DNA of 64,000 bases from Dermatemys mawii (Eukaryota; Chordata; Testudines; Dermatemydidae): positions 14,042,131 to 14,106,130 of the forward strand of contig ML677358.1 of NCBI GenBank assembly GCA_007922305.1. The letters are read 5' to 3'. The notes below the pieces were generated by a model, which searched no databases, was not told where the DNA came from, and saw only the letters and a list, made by a program, of their open reading frames with translations. The position numbers were made by a program, and so were the translations under genes. This document shows positions 1 to 12,829 of the stretch, one piece after another; positions within the stretch are counted from its first letter, which is position 1, and the number at the start of each line of letters is the position of its first letter.

Positions 1-1484
1 ATGACAATGTCCCTGTACTTATGTTAGGGAAAGTAGTACAGAAAAAGATGTATTCTTTTAAACCAACCCCAACATTTTCCTCTTTCAGGCTGTGTCAGCT
101 GGAGAAGCGTATTTTTAGCTTTCCCATCAAAGGAGACTTGATTGCCACACTGATCTTAACAGCTCGTCATTTGTGTCATTTGAAGTTAGTGTTCATCAGA
201 GCAGAAAGTAACTCTCCAGAACCCCGGAAAAGGGACTTGACATACCTCCTAATTAAAAAAAAAATTAGATTTGTAAGTCTTCAGTGGAACAAAGGAAAAC
301 AAATTAGAGAAGGATGAAAGACCACAGGAATATAGGATTTGCCATATTGGATAAGATCATTGGTCCATCAAGACTGGAGTCCTGGGACGCTTGGGGGGAA
401 AAATTGCTAAATGACTTATTTGTGGGTCCTGTTTCCTACCCTCTCCCTGTCATTACCAGGCTCCAGCCATGCTTCCTCCTCAGCTCAGCTTTATGCTGCT
501 ACATTAGATTAGTTTCCCCCAGTCTTTTAATTCCTCCTATTATTTGCATTAATTTAACCCCAGCAGCAAGGAGGTATAAAAAAGTCCATAGGTGGCATGA
601 TATTCTTTTCAAACAGAGAGACCATTGCGCTGCAAGTTATGGCAACAAGATCTCACTTATGTGCCTGGGCAGAGTGTCTGGTGACAATTGCTATGAATAA
701 TTGTCATAAAACCTGGTTGATGGAAAATTTTCTAAATCAAGCCCCATGTGGTTTGTTTTAGAGTGCTTGGGAACAAATGAGGATTCTGCTCATGAATTTA
801 AGTTACGGTGTCTGGATAACAGGAGCATCTTCTTTATATAGGAGCAATCTTGGCAAAATCTTTGCTATTTAATGAATTTGTCAGTTCTGTGATTCATCTT
901 CCAAGGAAATCACTATGTATCGTCATAAAACCAGAGCGTAACAAAAATGTTACGTTTAATGTTTCTTAAAGGAGGCTTAAATGAGTGGCAAGTATTCCAT
1001 TTTACCAACAAACATTTCATAAAGCAATTTAGCGCTTAGTAACATATGTCATAGTAAAACATCAGCAAGACAGATTTTGGAGCCGATCATTCTGTCAGCC
1101 GAGAAGCCTGGGAAGCCAAGTTGCTTTCCTAAGTGCTTGCAAAATGTCTTGTCCTGTGACACTACACAGCATGTCCAACTGCAGAAGGATGGACATGATG
1201 ACATTATGAATGACCATTTAATTGGAGTCAGGCTTTTAAACTAAACATGGGTAAATAATTCAATAGGCCATGGTCCTTCACAAAAAAAAAGCTAGTAATG
1301 TTGTTTATAGGGGAACTTTCATTCTGTAGAAAACTTAGGAAAGAAAACTATTTGCTCTAAAATAAATATACTCAGCAAAGCTCTCTTTGCTTTACTGAAT
1401 ATTCTTGTAGTTTTATTTAGGAATTTCTTTCTCTCAACTGTCTGCCTACTTTTTTTTTTTTTTGGCTCCTGGAAACAACTGAAG
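1..1484. other. Intergenic, nothing recognised
   Basis: AT-rich non-coding sequence. The short open frames lack recognisable domains. No exon, RNA gene or named repeat was seen. Confidence 0.5.
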
Positions 1485-1700
1485 TGGGCTGTCATGCACG
1501 AAAACTTATGCCCAAATAAATATAAATAAGACGAAGAATACTTGTGGCACCTTAGAGACTATCCAGTTTATTTCAGCATAAGCTCTAAGGTGCCACAAGT
1601 ATTCCTCATCTTATGGATACAGACTAACACAGCTGCAAATCTTAAACCAAAGAAATGTCTTAGTCTCTAAGGTGCCACAAGGACTTCTCATTTTTTTTTT
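1485..1700. repeat. Penelope-like element termini, inverted
   Basis: Contains GAAGTGGGCTGT near 1,480, then a perfect 22-bp inverted repeat (1,536-1,557 and 1,583-1,604, built on ACTTGTGGCACC) around a 25-nt loop. After it come the typical terminus GATACAGACTAACAC and a third partial unit (1,659-1,680) ending in a T run. The same motif ends the longer Penelope remnant near 6,730. Confidence 0.7.
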
Positions 1701-1713
1701 TTTTTGCCATTTA

Positions 1714-1955
1714 AGGGCATGTCTACATTACAGTTAAACACCCCTGGCTGGCCTGTGTCATCTGACTTGGGCTTGTGGGGTTCAGGCTACAGGGCTGTGA
1801 AATTTGTGGTGTAGACATTCAGACTTAGGCTGGAGCCTGGGCTTTGGGAGCGTCCCCCTTGTGGAGTCCCAGAACTCAGGCTCCTGCCCAGCCTCCAGAG
1901 TCCAAGTCAACTGACATAGGCGAACTGTGGGTGTTCAAGTGCAGAATAGACATAA
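1714..1955. mobile_element. Palindromic MITE (GTCTACA-type termini)
   Basis: Imperfect inverted termini (GGCATGTCTACATTAC and the complement of GCAGAATAGACATA). The interior is also internally inverted, with GACTTGGGCTTG and its complement. It matches a palindromic non-autonomous DNA transposon I recall from turtles. Family name not assigned. Confidence 0.65.
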
Positions 1956-2687
1956 TCTTAATACACAGTATCACATGTGCATGCAGGGTTTCTGTGGAAA
2001 TCACATTCTTACAAGGAGGGAAATAGACCCCTGGACTTCACTGCCAAATCAAATGGGACAAAGTGAACAGCAAGGCAGCAAAGCTCTCTGCCAAACACAC
2101 ATACGCCAGGTAATTAATCAGCATATTCAGAACAATTATGACAATCCACCAAAAGGCGAATCGATTTAAGTTACACAAAGAAGAAACCTGATATGATTCA
2201 AGGTTCCTCCTGTGTAACCCCTGCCTATGAAATTACACTAATTGCATGATAAGCCCCACAAAACTTGTAAGCAGCTACAATGTAAGTGTTTAGTATATTT
2301 CCAAAGCCCAGAAGCAGGGTCATCTGTTCCTGCTCTTGTTGAAGTCAATAAGAAGTTTGCCACAGACTTTAGTGGAAGCAGGATGGAGTCGCTACATAAT
2401 GTCAGTATTGATACAATTGCAGGACAACTTTAGTCCTCTTTCCTATTCCAACCTGAAGTTACTGTGGAATTTACCAATTTGTAATATTACAAATGCCAAA
2501 AGAACATTGGAACTACACTGATATGGCAACATAGTTTAGAAACAACTGCTATTGTTCATAATTGTTGTCTCTCTCTTACAAAGTCTTCCAGGCCTCCAGA
2601 AGCCCAAGAGTTCCTTATTAAACCACCATTCTGCAACAAGTCCATATAGATAGAACACAACACAGAACTGATAAAACAGCATGATTA

Positions 2688-2784
2688 AGATTTTCAAAGC
2701 AGTCTAGGGGATTTAGATACACAGCAGCCACCTTGTTTATTGGAAAGTATGTGCCTAAATCCTCTAGACTGCTTTAGAAAATCT
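2688..2784. repeat. Short inverted-repeat element
   Basis: Arms AGATTTTCAAAGCAGTCTAG and CTAGACTGCTTTAGAAAATC are complementary with a single-base difference, separated by about 40 nt. Resembles short palindromic repeats common in turtle genomes. Confidence 0.6.
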
Positions 2785-5290
2785 TATCCCATTTGTTTCC
2801 CAAAGCAGATGTAATTATAACAAGTTAGTTCAAGTGTAAATATAAGAAACATTGGTTTGATTTTTCACAGAGTATTTTTGGAGCATATCCCTAACAATAT
2901 AGGCTGGGTTCAACTAGCTTGTGCCTATTTGCGTTCACTAGTGGAAGTTTCGGTAGAGTTTAAAAACAAAAGTTTGTCCACGAATCTCACAATAGATTCC
3001 AGGTTTAAATATTTTCTAAATTTCTCGAGATGACTTTGGAGACAATTCTCCCCTCTCATTGGTTTTCTACTGACTGGACTCCACAACCTTCAGTCAGAAG
3101 AAGGGGAGAGCTGACTGGGGAAGATCAGAGGCCAGACAAGGGCCACCTGTGGAACCCTTGTGCCTCCAAATTAACTCTTTGCTCATGCAACTCCTCTCTC
3201 TTGGCAGCTGAGCTCCACTGGAGCCCTGCTGTCAATGTTTATCTGACAGCCATCCTGGAGCATTCTCTAAAGGGGGCTCCCCATGCGGGGAGGACGTAAG
3301 TCCGGCAAAAAGAAACCAAATCCCACTTCCTATGTGCAAATCCCAGAAATCATGGCAAACCCCCTGCGGGGTCAGAGAGGAAGGGACTGGATGCTGCTGC
3401 ACAAGGATTGGGGGAATACAATCAGGGCCAAAGACAGTTTCACTTTTCTGAGAACTAGGCAGCTGTAGATAACAAGTCCTGCAGAGATGCTAGTAAGAGC
3501 TGTGTATGATCTAGATTCTTAATGCCAAAGCAGAGCAGTTGAGCGTCTATTAGAGCTTGTTCTGGCCTTGGACGCCCTTTGCTCCTGTCACATGGCTGAT
3601 CTGGGAAGGCTCGGGATGTAGTGATCATTGACATGGAATGTCCTGCCTGTCTCAGACCTTGTATTAGGGTTCCATTGGGAGTTGGAACAAAATGTTCCCA
3701 AAGGGTCTCTGGGCTAGAGAGACTAGGCTAATCCCCCTCTGAACATTCTCATTGCTGTAAAACTTGGTCCCTCCCTTGACGTGTGAAAGCCCAAACAATG
3801 TCAAATAGCTTTTATTTGACCACATATGCTGTTGGACATGGGCCCAAAATACACTGCCTTGGGTTTTTAGTAAAGGCTTTGCAGGAAAAGTGAACACCAT
3901 GTCAGGAGAAAGGGGAACTGATCCAAACAAGCAGTACCTGGGACGCCCTGCTCCAGAATGAGGTCACTGATGACTCAGTGCTTCACCTGAAATCAGGTGT
4001 TAAGCTTTTCATTATTAGTGCTTATTTGTTCTGGAGCCAAATTAACCTTTTGCTTGGGCACAAGCTGCAACTTTGGTGCCTTTTCTTCTTGGAATTACAG
4101 TATTGTTGTCTGTGGATCTATTAATTATGGGGGCTCTTGCATTTCTGGAGGCTTTGTTTTCCAAAAAAGCCATTCTAGGCCAATTTTGACTGTCAGCTAA
4201 AGGGGTGTAAATCAGGAGCAACTCCAGTGATTTTAAAAGAATTATTTTGGGCTTAAACTGTTGAGCAGAATTTGGCCCCATGTGTTAGAACAAACAGAGC
4301 TTTGCAGCCTCCTTTCAATTCCTCCCTTATCTATTTTGAGGTTCTTCAAGTGTCAGAAATAATATTGCATACTCCGGCCAGAGCATTTATCTGTCTCTTG
4401 AGCTTATTTCAATGAAGAGATTTATATAGGAGGGGTTTGAGGGGAAAGTAGATTTTTATCTACTTAGTTATCTCTATTCTCAGTGTTTTGTAAGTTAAAG
4501 ATAAATCAGACAGAGACAGAAACAAAGTCACTCTCTCACACAGCCCCAATTTATCTTCAGACAAACACAACACATATTTAATTAACTACCCAGACACCCC
4601 GCCACTGGATGCAGAGTGCTGTATGTGGATGGGATTGAATGAGGCTGTAATTCTGTGGGAGGAAAGCACTTTGCCTCTGCTCATAATAATACCATTTTGT
4701 CCCTCATGATCTATATTCACCAGAAGATGCTTTTTCTGATTATATTATTTCAGAGCCTATGCAGTGTAATGAGCAGAAAGGGAATAGTGCAGACATCTCG
4801 TGCTCACAGGAGGAGATTGTCATATGGTCCTTTCCTATGTATTTGTTTTATTTTGTTTTCAGTGTGTTAGCAAAGATTGTGAACCGTACGGAAGGGAGCC
4901 TTTTGTTCACCACCAGTTTATTACTGTGCCTGGGCTTGAAGTCCATACAGGGTCACTCTGTCAAGCCCCTACACAGTTTCAGACATCACAAGTGTGAATG
5001 GGCAATTCATTTACTGGCTGCTTATCCACTCCAAAGACAACCTGAACATAGGAGGAGGATGATATCAGTCAGGTTATAAGATTACAGCTTCTGAAGCATT
5101 AGAAGAGGCAATGGAGGTGACAGAAGAAGTTTCTTGGGGAGTGTGTCTTTGTCATTGAAATGCTGAGCAGATACCACTGTCTCTGCGTATGTCTGAAGGG
5201 CATGAGCACTTATAGCTGAGGGGTTGTGAAGTCCAGAATCCAGGAGGAACAGGATCGCTACTACAAGAGAGACTAGTAAATTTCATAGAG
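2785..5290. other. Intergenic, nothing recognised
   Basis: Non-coding on both strands as far as can be judged. No gene or confidently named repeat was seen. Confidence 0.4.
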
Positions 5291-6000
5291 GGCTGAACTG
5301 TGCTCTCAGTTACTGGGACAGAGCAGGATATGTCTGTATCAGATTATAAACTCCATTTTGTATTATGTGCTGAACATATGTCTAAACTTGCCCAAGGGCA
5401 GCCTATTAGGGTGTATTCCAGACAGCTGCCCTGCCCTGGAGCAGTTCTTGACACTTTTTTGAAGGACTATCTATCACCAAGAAGCCATCAAGGCAGAAAT
5501 CCAGGGCCACTGACTTTGATTGTCACTCAATTACCAGCCTATCAATGGACTTTCTACACAAGGGTCTACATAGGGGCTGAGTGAAACATGGCTGGAAGGG
5601 CTTTGGAGCTTCCCAGTGGAAAGTGGCTGGATGAGAGGGGGTACTGCTCTGTGTAGGGTAAAAGACTGTCCATCACCACAAGTAAGGAGGACATGCAGGA
5701 GAGTGAGACCAATGGGGATTCTGCCCTGTCTGGATTCACAAGAAGGGGAGAGATCACACCAGGGGAGGGACAGTCTCAGGAATTGTCTTTGCTTTGTCAA
5801 AGATCTGTACCCCTTGGGTGCTTTCAGAGTAAAGTTACAGTGGGTAAGAAATCCTTTTGTGAAGCCTGTGTTCCTTGCTTGACTACCACGTTATACTTGA
5901 AGGGCTTAAACAAAAAGCCCAGAGTGTCCATGGCCCAAGTGGAGCTGTTGGGGTTCATTTGTAAGTGACTGGGGTGGCTTGGGAGTTCTCAGACACCAAT
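5291..6000. mobile_element. Possible LTR-type repeat fragment
   Basis: The segment, particularly GGGCTTAAACAAAAAGCCC and the block after it, resembles LTR-derived repeats I associate with turtles. No termini or target duplication were resolved. Recall-based and weak. Confidence 0.25.
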
Positions 6001-6719
6001 TTTGTCATCATGGGGACTGGATGGTGGCATCTGCTATTCCAAAGAATGGCATCTGACAAGATGTCTGAGGTTGGGTATGTGGCCTACAGTCCCAGAGAAG
6101 GAAACAGTGACTAGACGCTATCCAGGTCCAGTTGGCCTGGCAGCACGAGGCACTTAGTGACGGGGTACTCTTTCAACAGGATGACCATACCGGGGGTACT
6201 GGGCCATGCTTTAACAGCTACATCTCAGCACACCTGACTTCACAGGACTCCAAGGGTTGCACAGGGCGGGAAGGTAAAATCCCAGCTCTTCTCAGCATTG
6301 ATTTCTATTCTCCACACAGAAGTTCAAAAACTTTTTGGAAATACAAGAGGAAACTACAAGGATGGGAAAAAAACGGAAGAGAAAATTCAATGGGCCATTC
6401 TAGTGGTTGGTGAAGTGGCATTTATGTAAATCACTGCATCAATGTGAATGACTCCAATCAAGCAATCTTCTTCTAAAGCATTAAGCCTGAGCATCTATTG
6501 ACAGCTTTCTGACTCATCAGTCTATCACAGAAATTAATATTTGATAGAGAGAAGTTTCCTCAGGTGTGAGTCACAATAGTTTGGGTGCTGATTGGCCCTT
6601 TTTCTACGTGTCATTATTATACCACTTTACTGCATGCAGGTAATTTACTTTTACTGAGTTTCTGAATACACAGAGACTGGTAAACTGCAGGGGATAGAGA
6701 GACGAGATATAGAAATGAT

Positions 6720-7375
6720 ACAGGTTTAAGATTAGCAGCCGTGTTAGTCTGTATCCGTAAAGAAAACAAGGAATACTTGTGGCACTTTAGAGACTAACCA
6801 GTTTATTTCAGCATAAGCATAAGCTTTTGTGGGCTATAGCCCACTTCATCAGATGCATAGAATGGAACACACAGAAGTAAGATGCATTTATATACACAGA
6901 AAGCATAAAAAGTTGGAAATTACCGTGCCAATTCTAAGAGGCTGTTTAATTTGGATGAGACATTATCAGCAGGAGAAAAAAAGGCCTTTTGTAGTGAAAA
7001 CTCAAGTGGATCTGTGTCTGACAGTTGACAAGAACGTGTGAAGGAAACTTAACCAGGGAAACAGATTCAATTAGTGTAATGACTAAGCCATTCACAGTCC
7101 CTGTTTAACCCTTGGATAGTGTCCAATTTGTAAATTAATTCCAGTTTGTCAGCTTCTCGTTGGAGTCTTTTTTGAAAGTTTTTCTGTTTTAAAATTGACA
7201 CCTTCAAGTCCTTAATAGAATGGCAAGGAAGATTGAAGTGTTCTCCTATTGGTTTTTGAATGTTACGATTCCTGATGTCAGATTTGTGTCCATTTATTCT
7301 TTTGCATAGAGACTCTCTGGTTTAGCCAATGTACATGGCAGAGGGGCATTGCTGGCACATTGCCAGGATACAAAT
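6720..7375 (-). mobile_element. Penelope-like retroelement, 3' fragment
   Basis: On the minus strand the fragment encodes the C-terminal GIY-YIG endonuclease region of a Penelope-like element, followed by its 3' untranslated end with GATGAAGTGGGCTATAGCCC and ACTTGTGGCAC motifs. These untranslated motifs match the copies at 1,485-1,700 and 26,822-27,030. The reverse transcriptase is absent, so the copy is truncated and inactive. Confidence 0.8.
7067..7360 (-). pseudogene. Penelope GIY-YIG endonuclease remnant
   Basis: About 95 codons in one frame read QQCPSAMYIG, RINGHKSDIRNR, QKPIGEHFNLPCHSIKDL, LQREADKLELIYKL and CEWLSHYTN before a stop at 7,067-7,069. The Tyr-Ile-Gly, Arg and Gly-His pattern and the downstream HFNLP block are those of Penelope endonucleases. 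One in-frame stop (TAA, plus 7,322-7,324) interrupts it next to the YIG motif. It is a dead copy. Confidence 0.75.
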
Positions 7376-7754
7376 TTGAGTGTAGTCACATACACCAATA
7401 TATTGTCAAAAGGCAACCTATGTCAACATAATTTTATAGTGTAGACCACGCCTAAGGGAGAGCCTATCTATCTACTAGTGTTTTAAGGGTAAACATTAAG
7501 GCTTGAACACATTGATTAGATTATAAAAGGGATTAAAACAAGTGAAATAGAAGGCTAGTTCAGGAAGACTCTGTGTAATTGTTTCTGATAATTTGTTGAT
7601 TAAATTATTCATTTTCAAACATGGGTGCCTAAACTAATCTAGTTAATTATCTGGCCTCCATTATAGTAATAGCTGAGCAAATTGCAGTCTTCAATGTCTT
7701 TATCCCACAACATCTGCTTGAGATAAAGAAGTGTTATTATCTGAATTGAGACAC

Positions 7755-7930
7755 AGTGGCCCAGATCCACAAAGGTATTTAGGCTGCTAGGGTCCACTGG
7801 GGTCAGAGAGCCTAAGTGACATGCCCAAGGTCACCCACAGAGTCTGTGGCAGAGCAGGAAATTTCACCTAGGCCTTCCAAATCCCAGGCTGGTGCCCTAT
7901 ACCACTGCACCAACAGTCCTGTCTGCTAGG
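7755..7930 (+). repeat. MIR/CORE-type SINE fragment
   Basis: Carries AAGTGACATGCCCAAGGTCA, then GTGGCAGAGCAGGAA and GCCCTATACCACTGCACCA, the order expected of the MIR/CORE-SINE core. Diverged, with no target duplication seen. Confidence 0.6.
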
Positions 7931-7965
7931 CAGCTAAATCCACATCTAGACATCTCACTGAAAAA

Positions 7966-8044
7966 GGGCTGATTCTCACAGGTGCTCAGCAACCATTGAT
8001 TTCTTGAGAGCTGTGATTGCTCAGCAACTCTGAAAAATCAGCTT
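7966..8044. repeat. Short inverted-repeat element
   Basis: Arms GCTGATTCTCACAGGTGCTC and GCTCAGCAACTCTGAAAAATC are imperfectly complementary around a central TTTCTTGAGAGCTG segment. A common turtle-type palindromic repeat by recall. Confidence 0.5.
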
Positions 8045-9182
8045 GTTCATTCAGGGCATGGCAGAGTATTTGACCCTCTCACAAGAGAAGGTCTCTCATG
8101 AGCTGTGTAAGCATAAACGGCTGTCCTAGTCTGCACAATCCTAATCTTGTCTTTCCGATGTGATAGCCTATGTCAGCCTCTGGGTTCTTCCTGCCTTCTG
8201 AAATAATCCCTCATTGTGCCACCTCCATCCCGGAGAGGCATTTCACAGCAGAGTTTGCCTGGGCTCTAATCCAGCTGTCAACTACAATCAGTGCACATTG
8301 AGGTAGCACAGTGGCACTCCTGACAGTTGAACTCTGAGTGCCAGAAATAAAACCTATCAAAGGGAAGTAAGTCAGGTATTTTCATTTAAAAGCCATAAGG
8401 GATGAAGTTAAATCCTGTGGTCCCATAGACATGTGCACACAATGCCACTAAGTCCCGGCCAGATAAGCTAGTGTTAAAGTCTGATTTGTTTCTAGACAGG
8501 ACCTCTATTATTTAAATTGTAAAAAATTCAAAATCAGATTTGTTAGCTAGAAGCTCATCTCCAATATCAAGAGGCAGTCAATGGGTAAATTGGCCTCAGC
8601 TAATGCATTTGAACAGCAGTTCAGCATATCATTCCAGTTTTGTTCACAGCTTTGCTGTGTGAAATACCATTTTTAATTCCAAGCCTGGATGAAGGGCCAC
8701 AGCGGTTTCAGAGCACAAGGCTCATTTCTCAGGGACAGACGACCTGCAATGCCCAATTAACCAAAGCTAACGTGGGAGAGTTAGCAGGGCAAGAACTGAT
8801 TGAAACTCTAAATTGCCTGAAGAGTGCCAGTGACAGGATGTTCCTTGTGGCAAAGATGTTACCTTCAAAGGGGCAGTTTCTTGGCAACATCTGATCCAGA
8901 TAAGCACTTTCCCTCTTGCCTGATACTGCAGTTCTTAGTCTGGCAGAATTTCCATTGGTTTCACTGAAAGTCAGTAAGCTGTGCATCTCATGCCTTTAGC
9001 TCTTTTGCAAATCCCAGACCTCATAATTATCCCTCAACTGGAGTCCATGATGGGAGCTACTGCATTCCCAAAGGCCAGAAGAGCCTAGGAAAAATAGACC
9101 CCTCTGAAACATGGGTATAAAACTGACTGTGAGCCCCTCAGCAGCATGGGAAGGCTCTCTGCAAAGCTTCTTTTGTCTTATA

Positions 9183-9724
9183 GTTAGGGTCCTACCATAT
9201 TCACAGCCCATTTAGTAAATTTCACACTTATAGCATTTTAAAAGCCTTGAATGTCATGGTTTCAGTTATTTAAATCTTCAATTTCACAGTGTTGTAACAG
9301 AGCATGAATATGTATTTTAAAACAGCAAAATATAAATATGCAAAGCCCTTAGGGCAGCGTTTCTCAAACTGAGGTCCCGACCCAAGAGGGGGTCGCAAGG
9401 TTATTGTAGGAGAGGTCACAATATTGCCACCTTTACCTCTGTGCTGCCTTCAGAGCTGGGCAGACGGAGGGCAGCTGTCTGGGCATCCGGCTCTGAAGGC
9501 AGCGCCGCCACCATCAGCAGTAAGGGTGGCAATACATCACACCATGACACACTCACTTCTGCTCTGCTGCTTCGGAGATGGGCACCTGGCCAGCAGCTGC
9601 CACCCTGTGGCTGTTCAGCTCTGAACGCAGCGCAGCAGTAAGGGGAGCGGTAATACTACGACCCATCTACAATAGCCTGCAGTTCCTATACTTTTACTCT
9701 CTAGTATAGTCAGAGCCCTCCCTA
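9183..9724. mobile_element. Non-autonomous DNA transposon, family A copy 1
   Basis: Starts TTAGGGTCCTACCATATTCAC, contains TTTCTCAAACTGAGGTCC and GACCCAAGAGGGGGTCGC, and then an internally inverted GC-rich part (TCAGAGCTGGGCAG and GGCTCTGAAGGCAGC). Shares its left end and internal blocks with copies at 11,465 and 27,321. The right end is approximate. Confidence 0.6.
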
Positions 9725-10030
9725 GGGTAAGGCAAATTGGGGTGACCACGCTTTGTGAGGAGGTGGGTGGGGAGGTGAAGCAAGAGATGGCCAGATGAGC
9801 CGGGGTGGGGAGTGAGGAGGAACCCCCCTACCAACCTTCCTCTCCTCCCAGCACCTCCTGCCCACCTGCGGACCCCGCTGATCAGCACCTTCCCCTCCCT
9901 CCCAGCGCCTACCAGCGGTCAACTGGTTTGTGGTGTCTGGCTCTGGAGGCGCTGGGCGGGGGGGAGTGAAGGTGCAGCACATTCAGGGGTGGAACTGGGC
10001 AGATGGGACAGGGCAGGGTGGGTAGAGCCA
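9725..10030. repeat. GC-rich repeat segment
   Basis: About 300 bases of G/C-rich sequence with CCTCCCAGCGCCTACC, out of character with the AT-rich surroundings. Probably part of another interspersed element. No CpG-island-like gene start is associated. Confidence 0.35.
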
Positions 10031-10364
10031 CAGGACTTCCAAAGCACTCTGCACTTATTAGTTGAATGGCGCTACAAAAGTGAAACATTATATTTGAACA
10101 CATAATTTAATACAAAATTAAATTTCTCAGTCATTTGCTAATAGAGGTGGATGTTGCTTTTATTTAAAGCACTGTTAAAAAAATTAGTGAAAATCAGGTT
10201 CTGCCTCTGAGCTCTCCCAGAAAATGCCTAACCATCATACATGAATCCAAAGGGGATTTTCTCTGTTGGCAAAGGTGCAGAGAAGTATCCAGTTTACTTA
10301 GGTAAAACTTCTATTGATTTTAATGGGAATCATGCCTGAGTAGGGGCTGAGAAAGGACTGCAAA

Positions 10365-10420
10365 ACGTCGGTGGATCTTTGAGATGAAAGGTGCTATAGA
10401 AATGCATTGTAAAAATATTT
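10365..10420 (+). repeat. MIR/CORE-SINE 3' tail
   Basis: TTTGAGATGAAAGGTGCTAT followed by AGAAATGCATTG matches the tail of the MIR-like SINE family seen elsewhere in the window. Confidence 0.5.
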
Positions 10421-11464
10421 CTGTGTTCTGTTTCACCGAGGCTAATTTTTTAAATAATCAGCATATTTAGCAAACTCTCACTACTGCCATGTGCTGTCTT
10501 GTATTTCGTTCCTGGATTGCCAAGATATAGAAAGCGCAGTGCTTAGCTTTCGTCTATGACACAGCTGTAAGTTCACAAGCCCTGGACTTCAGCAGCAGTA
10601 AATGGACTGAAGAGAAGAATGATGCAAACTGGTTACAAAGGAGGTTTATAATCTCACACTTATATCTTGGCAATCAACAATGAAAGAAAATGAAATTTGG
10701 GAGCAGCATGTAGGTGACTTTATGAAGTAGAATATTTCTCACGTCCAGACTAGGCTGCTGGAAAGCAGACTGTTGTGTCTCAATTGTTATGAATAAGGTG
10801 GCTGGATCACGTCCCCACAGACTTGCAGCCCATGTGCAGTCTGCCTGTTAACGTGCAGCAGAGATTTTTTTTTAAAAAGAGCCACCCCTAAACCTTAATG
10901 CTTTGCACTGCACTTCCATCTGATGGTCTGGAAATGCTTTACAGACACCAAGGGCCAAATTCTGTCCTGCGATGTGTATACGAACGACTCCTGGTTACAG
11001 TGTCAGATCTGGAAGAGTGTATTAAAAAAACAATATACAGACAATGTTCCCAATTCTGAACTGTGCCAAGGGGTCAGGGTAAAAGTGGCTTTATGTCAGT
11101 TTTGCACCTCTGGAATCCAGGGCTGCCACTGAGTGTGTGGCACTTCCCAAGGTACCCGGGGTGGTAAAGTACCACATTACCATCAGCCCTTAGCATGAAG
11201 AAGCCTTGTCTGTAGTCAGCTCCCCAACTCCATGGACAATACAAGCACTGCACTTTAGGTCTTTCTGTCAGTCTACTTGTTAATGATTGGCACACTTCAA
11301 CCCTCAAGTGCTCAGAGCATCTCCCGAGAGTGTCTAGCCTGTTTCACTGGACACTCGCAGTATTTGCAGATGTGTTGCTTCCAAAGGAAAGGTACCCCCC
11401 AGCTTACTAGTTTCACCTCAGATCACCACTTCACTCAGCACAGAGCATTTAGACATGTTTATAG

Positions 11465-11895
11465 TTAGGGCCCTACCACATTCACAGCTGTGAAAAATGC
11501 ATCATGGATCATGAAATCTGTCTCCCCCTGTGAATCTGGCCTTTTGTATACTTTTACCCTATACTATACAGATTTCATGGGGGAGATCAACGCTTTTCAA
11601 ACTGGGGGTCCTGACCCAAAAGAAGGCTGGGGGGGGGTTTGCAAGTTTATGGGGGGGCAGTATTGCCATGTTTACTTCTGTGCTGCCTTCAGAGTTGGGT
11701 GACTACCAGCAGCAGTGTAGAAGTAAGGGTGACAATACTGTGACCACCCCCTGCAACCCCTTTTTGGGTCAGGACTCCTACAGTCACAACACTGTGAAAT
11801 TTCAGATTTAAATATCTGAAATCATGACATTTATAATTTTTTTTAATCCTATGACCATGAAATTGACCAAAACGGACCTTGAATTTGATAGAGCC
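11465..11895. mobile_element. Non-autonomous DNA transposon, family A copy 2
   Basis: Left end TTAGGGCCCTACCACATTCA, and a right end whose complement starts GGGCTCTATCAAATTCAAGG, giving imperfect terminal inverted repeats. Internal TTTTCAAACTGGGGGTCCTG matches the other copies. It also contains GGTCAGGACTCCTACAGT near the right part. Confidence 0.65.
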
Positions 11896-12559
11896 CAATT
11901 TAGTATAAATTTATTTAACAAAACATAAAGACTCAAGTATTGGAAACAAATGGTTACGTATGAAATAAACTCATACTTCGCATTCTAGAGCCTAGACTTA
12001 ATTAATGTGATACTTGCAGGTCTTGTAGAGTTTTGTTCATCTAAAATCTTTGCAGTGCTTTTACAGCCAGGCTGGCTGTGACCCTTCTTACATCAGACAA
12101 GCATGCTGTCAGCTTGCCTCCTAGGTGAAGGACTCACTGTTTCCTTACAAGATAAGAGCAGACCAGTCTTGTCCTTATTCATAAACAGGACATCCCCAGC
12201 TGTTTTTCCCCCATCCTGCAGATTTCTTCTCTTGTAGGTGAGGAAATCTTTCATTTTCCAACTGGCTCTGAATGCAAATACGTAAGGCAGTGTAAGACAT
12301 AAAATACACAAGTGGTCAGACACAGATAGGAGTCTGTCACCTGCTGCCAGAAAGGAACCTTTCTGAGATTTGTCACTTCCTGGTGACCTGCCCTAACTCC
12401 AAGAACATAACTTTCAGTAGAAGATCTATAACTCCTTAAATATTATCCTTACATACATTTCACAAAAGATTAAGATGATCAGAGGGCTACTGGCTCTCCG
12501 GAGAGACCTCACATGTTACTCTTTGGTAAATTATTATGCAGATATCTGACCCAGGGGAT

Positions 12560-12829
12560 CTCTGTAAAACCCTATGCAATTCCAGTGTCTGCTCAGTTGG
12601 CTCCAACTGGTTCCTGGGTCATGGGCTGCAATGATTCCTAAGCGAGTGGCCGATAGCCCAGAACAGCTGGAACAGAATCCTTTTGTTCCCTACAGTGCTT
12701 TTGCTAGTGTTTCATCTGGTCTAGTTTTAAATATCCCCACAATGGGGTTTCCATTATTTCCTTTGAGAGATTATTCCACAGACAAATAGATTGCACTGTC
12801 AGGAACTGCCTCCTGATATTTTGCTTACA
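12560..12829 (-). repeat. CR1 LINE fragment, part 1 (split)
   Basis: The complement of a CR1 3' region: CCACAATGGGGTTTCCATTA, then GAGATTATTCCACAGACAAA and CTGTCAGGAACTGCCTCC. It stops abruptly at an inserted element and resumes on its far side. The left limit is approximate. Confidence 0.7.
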
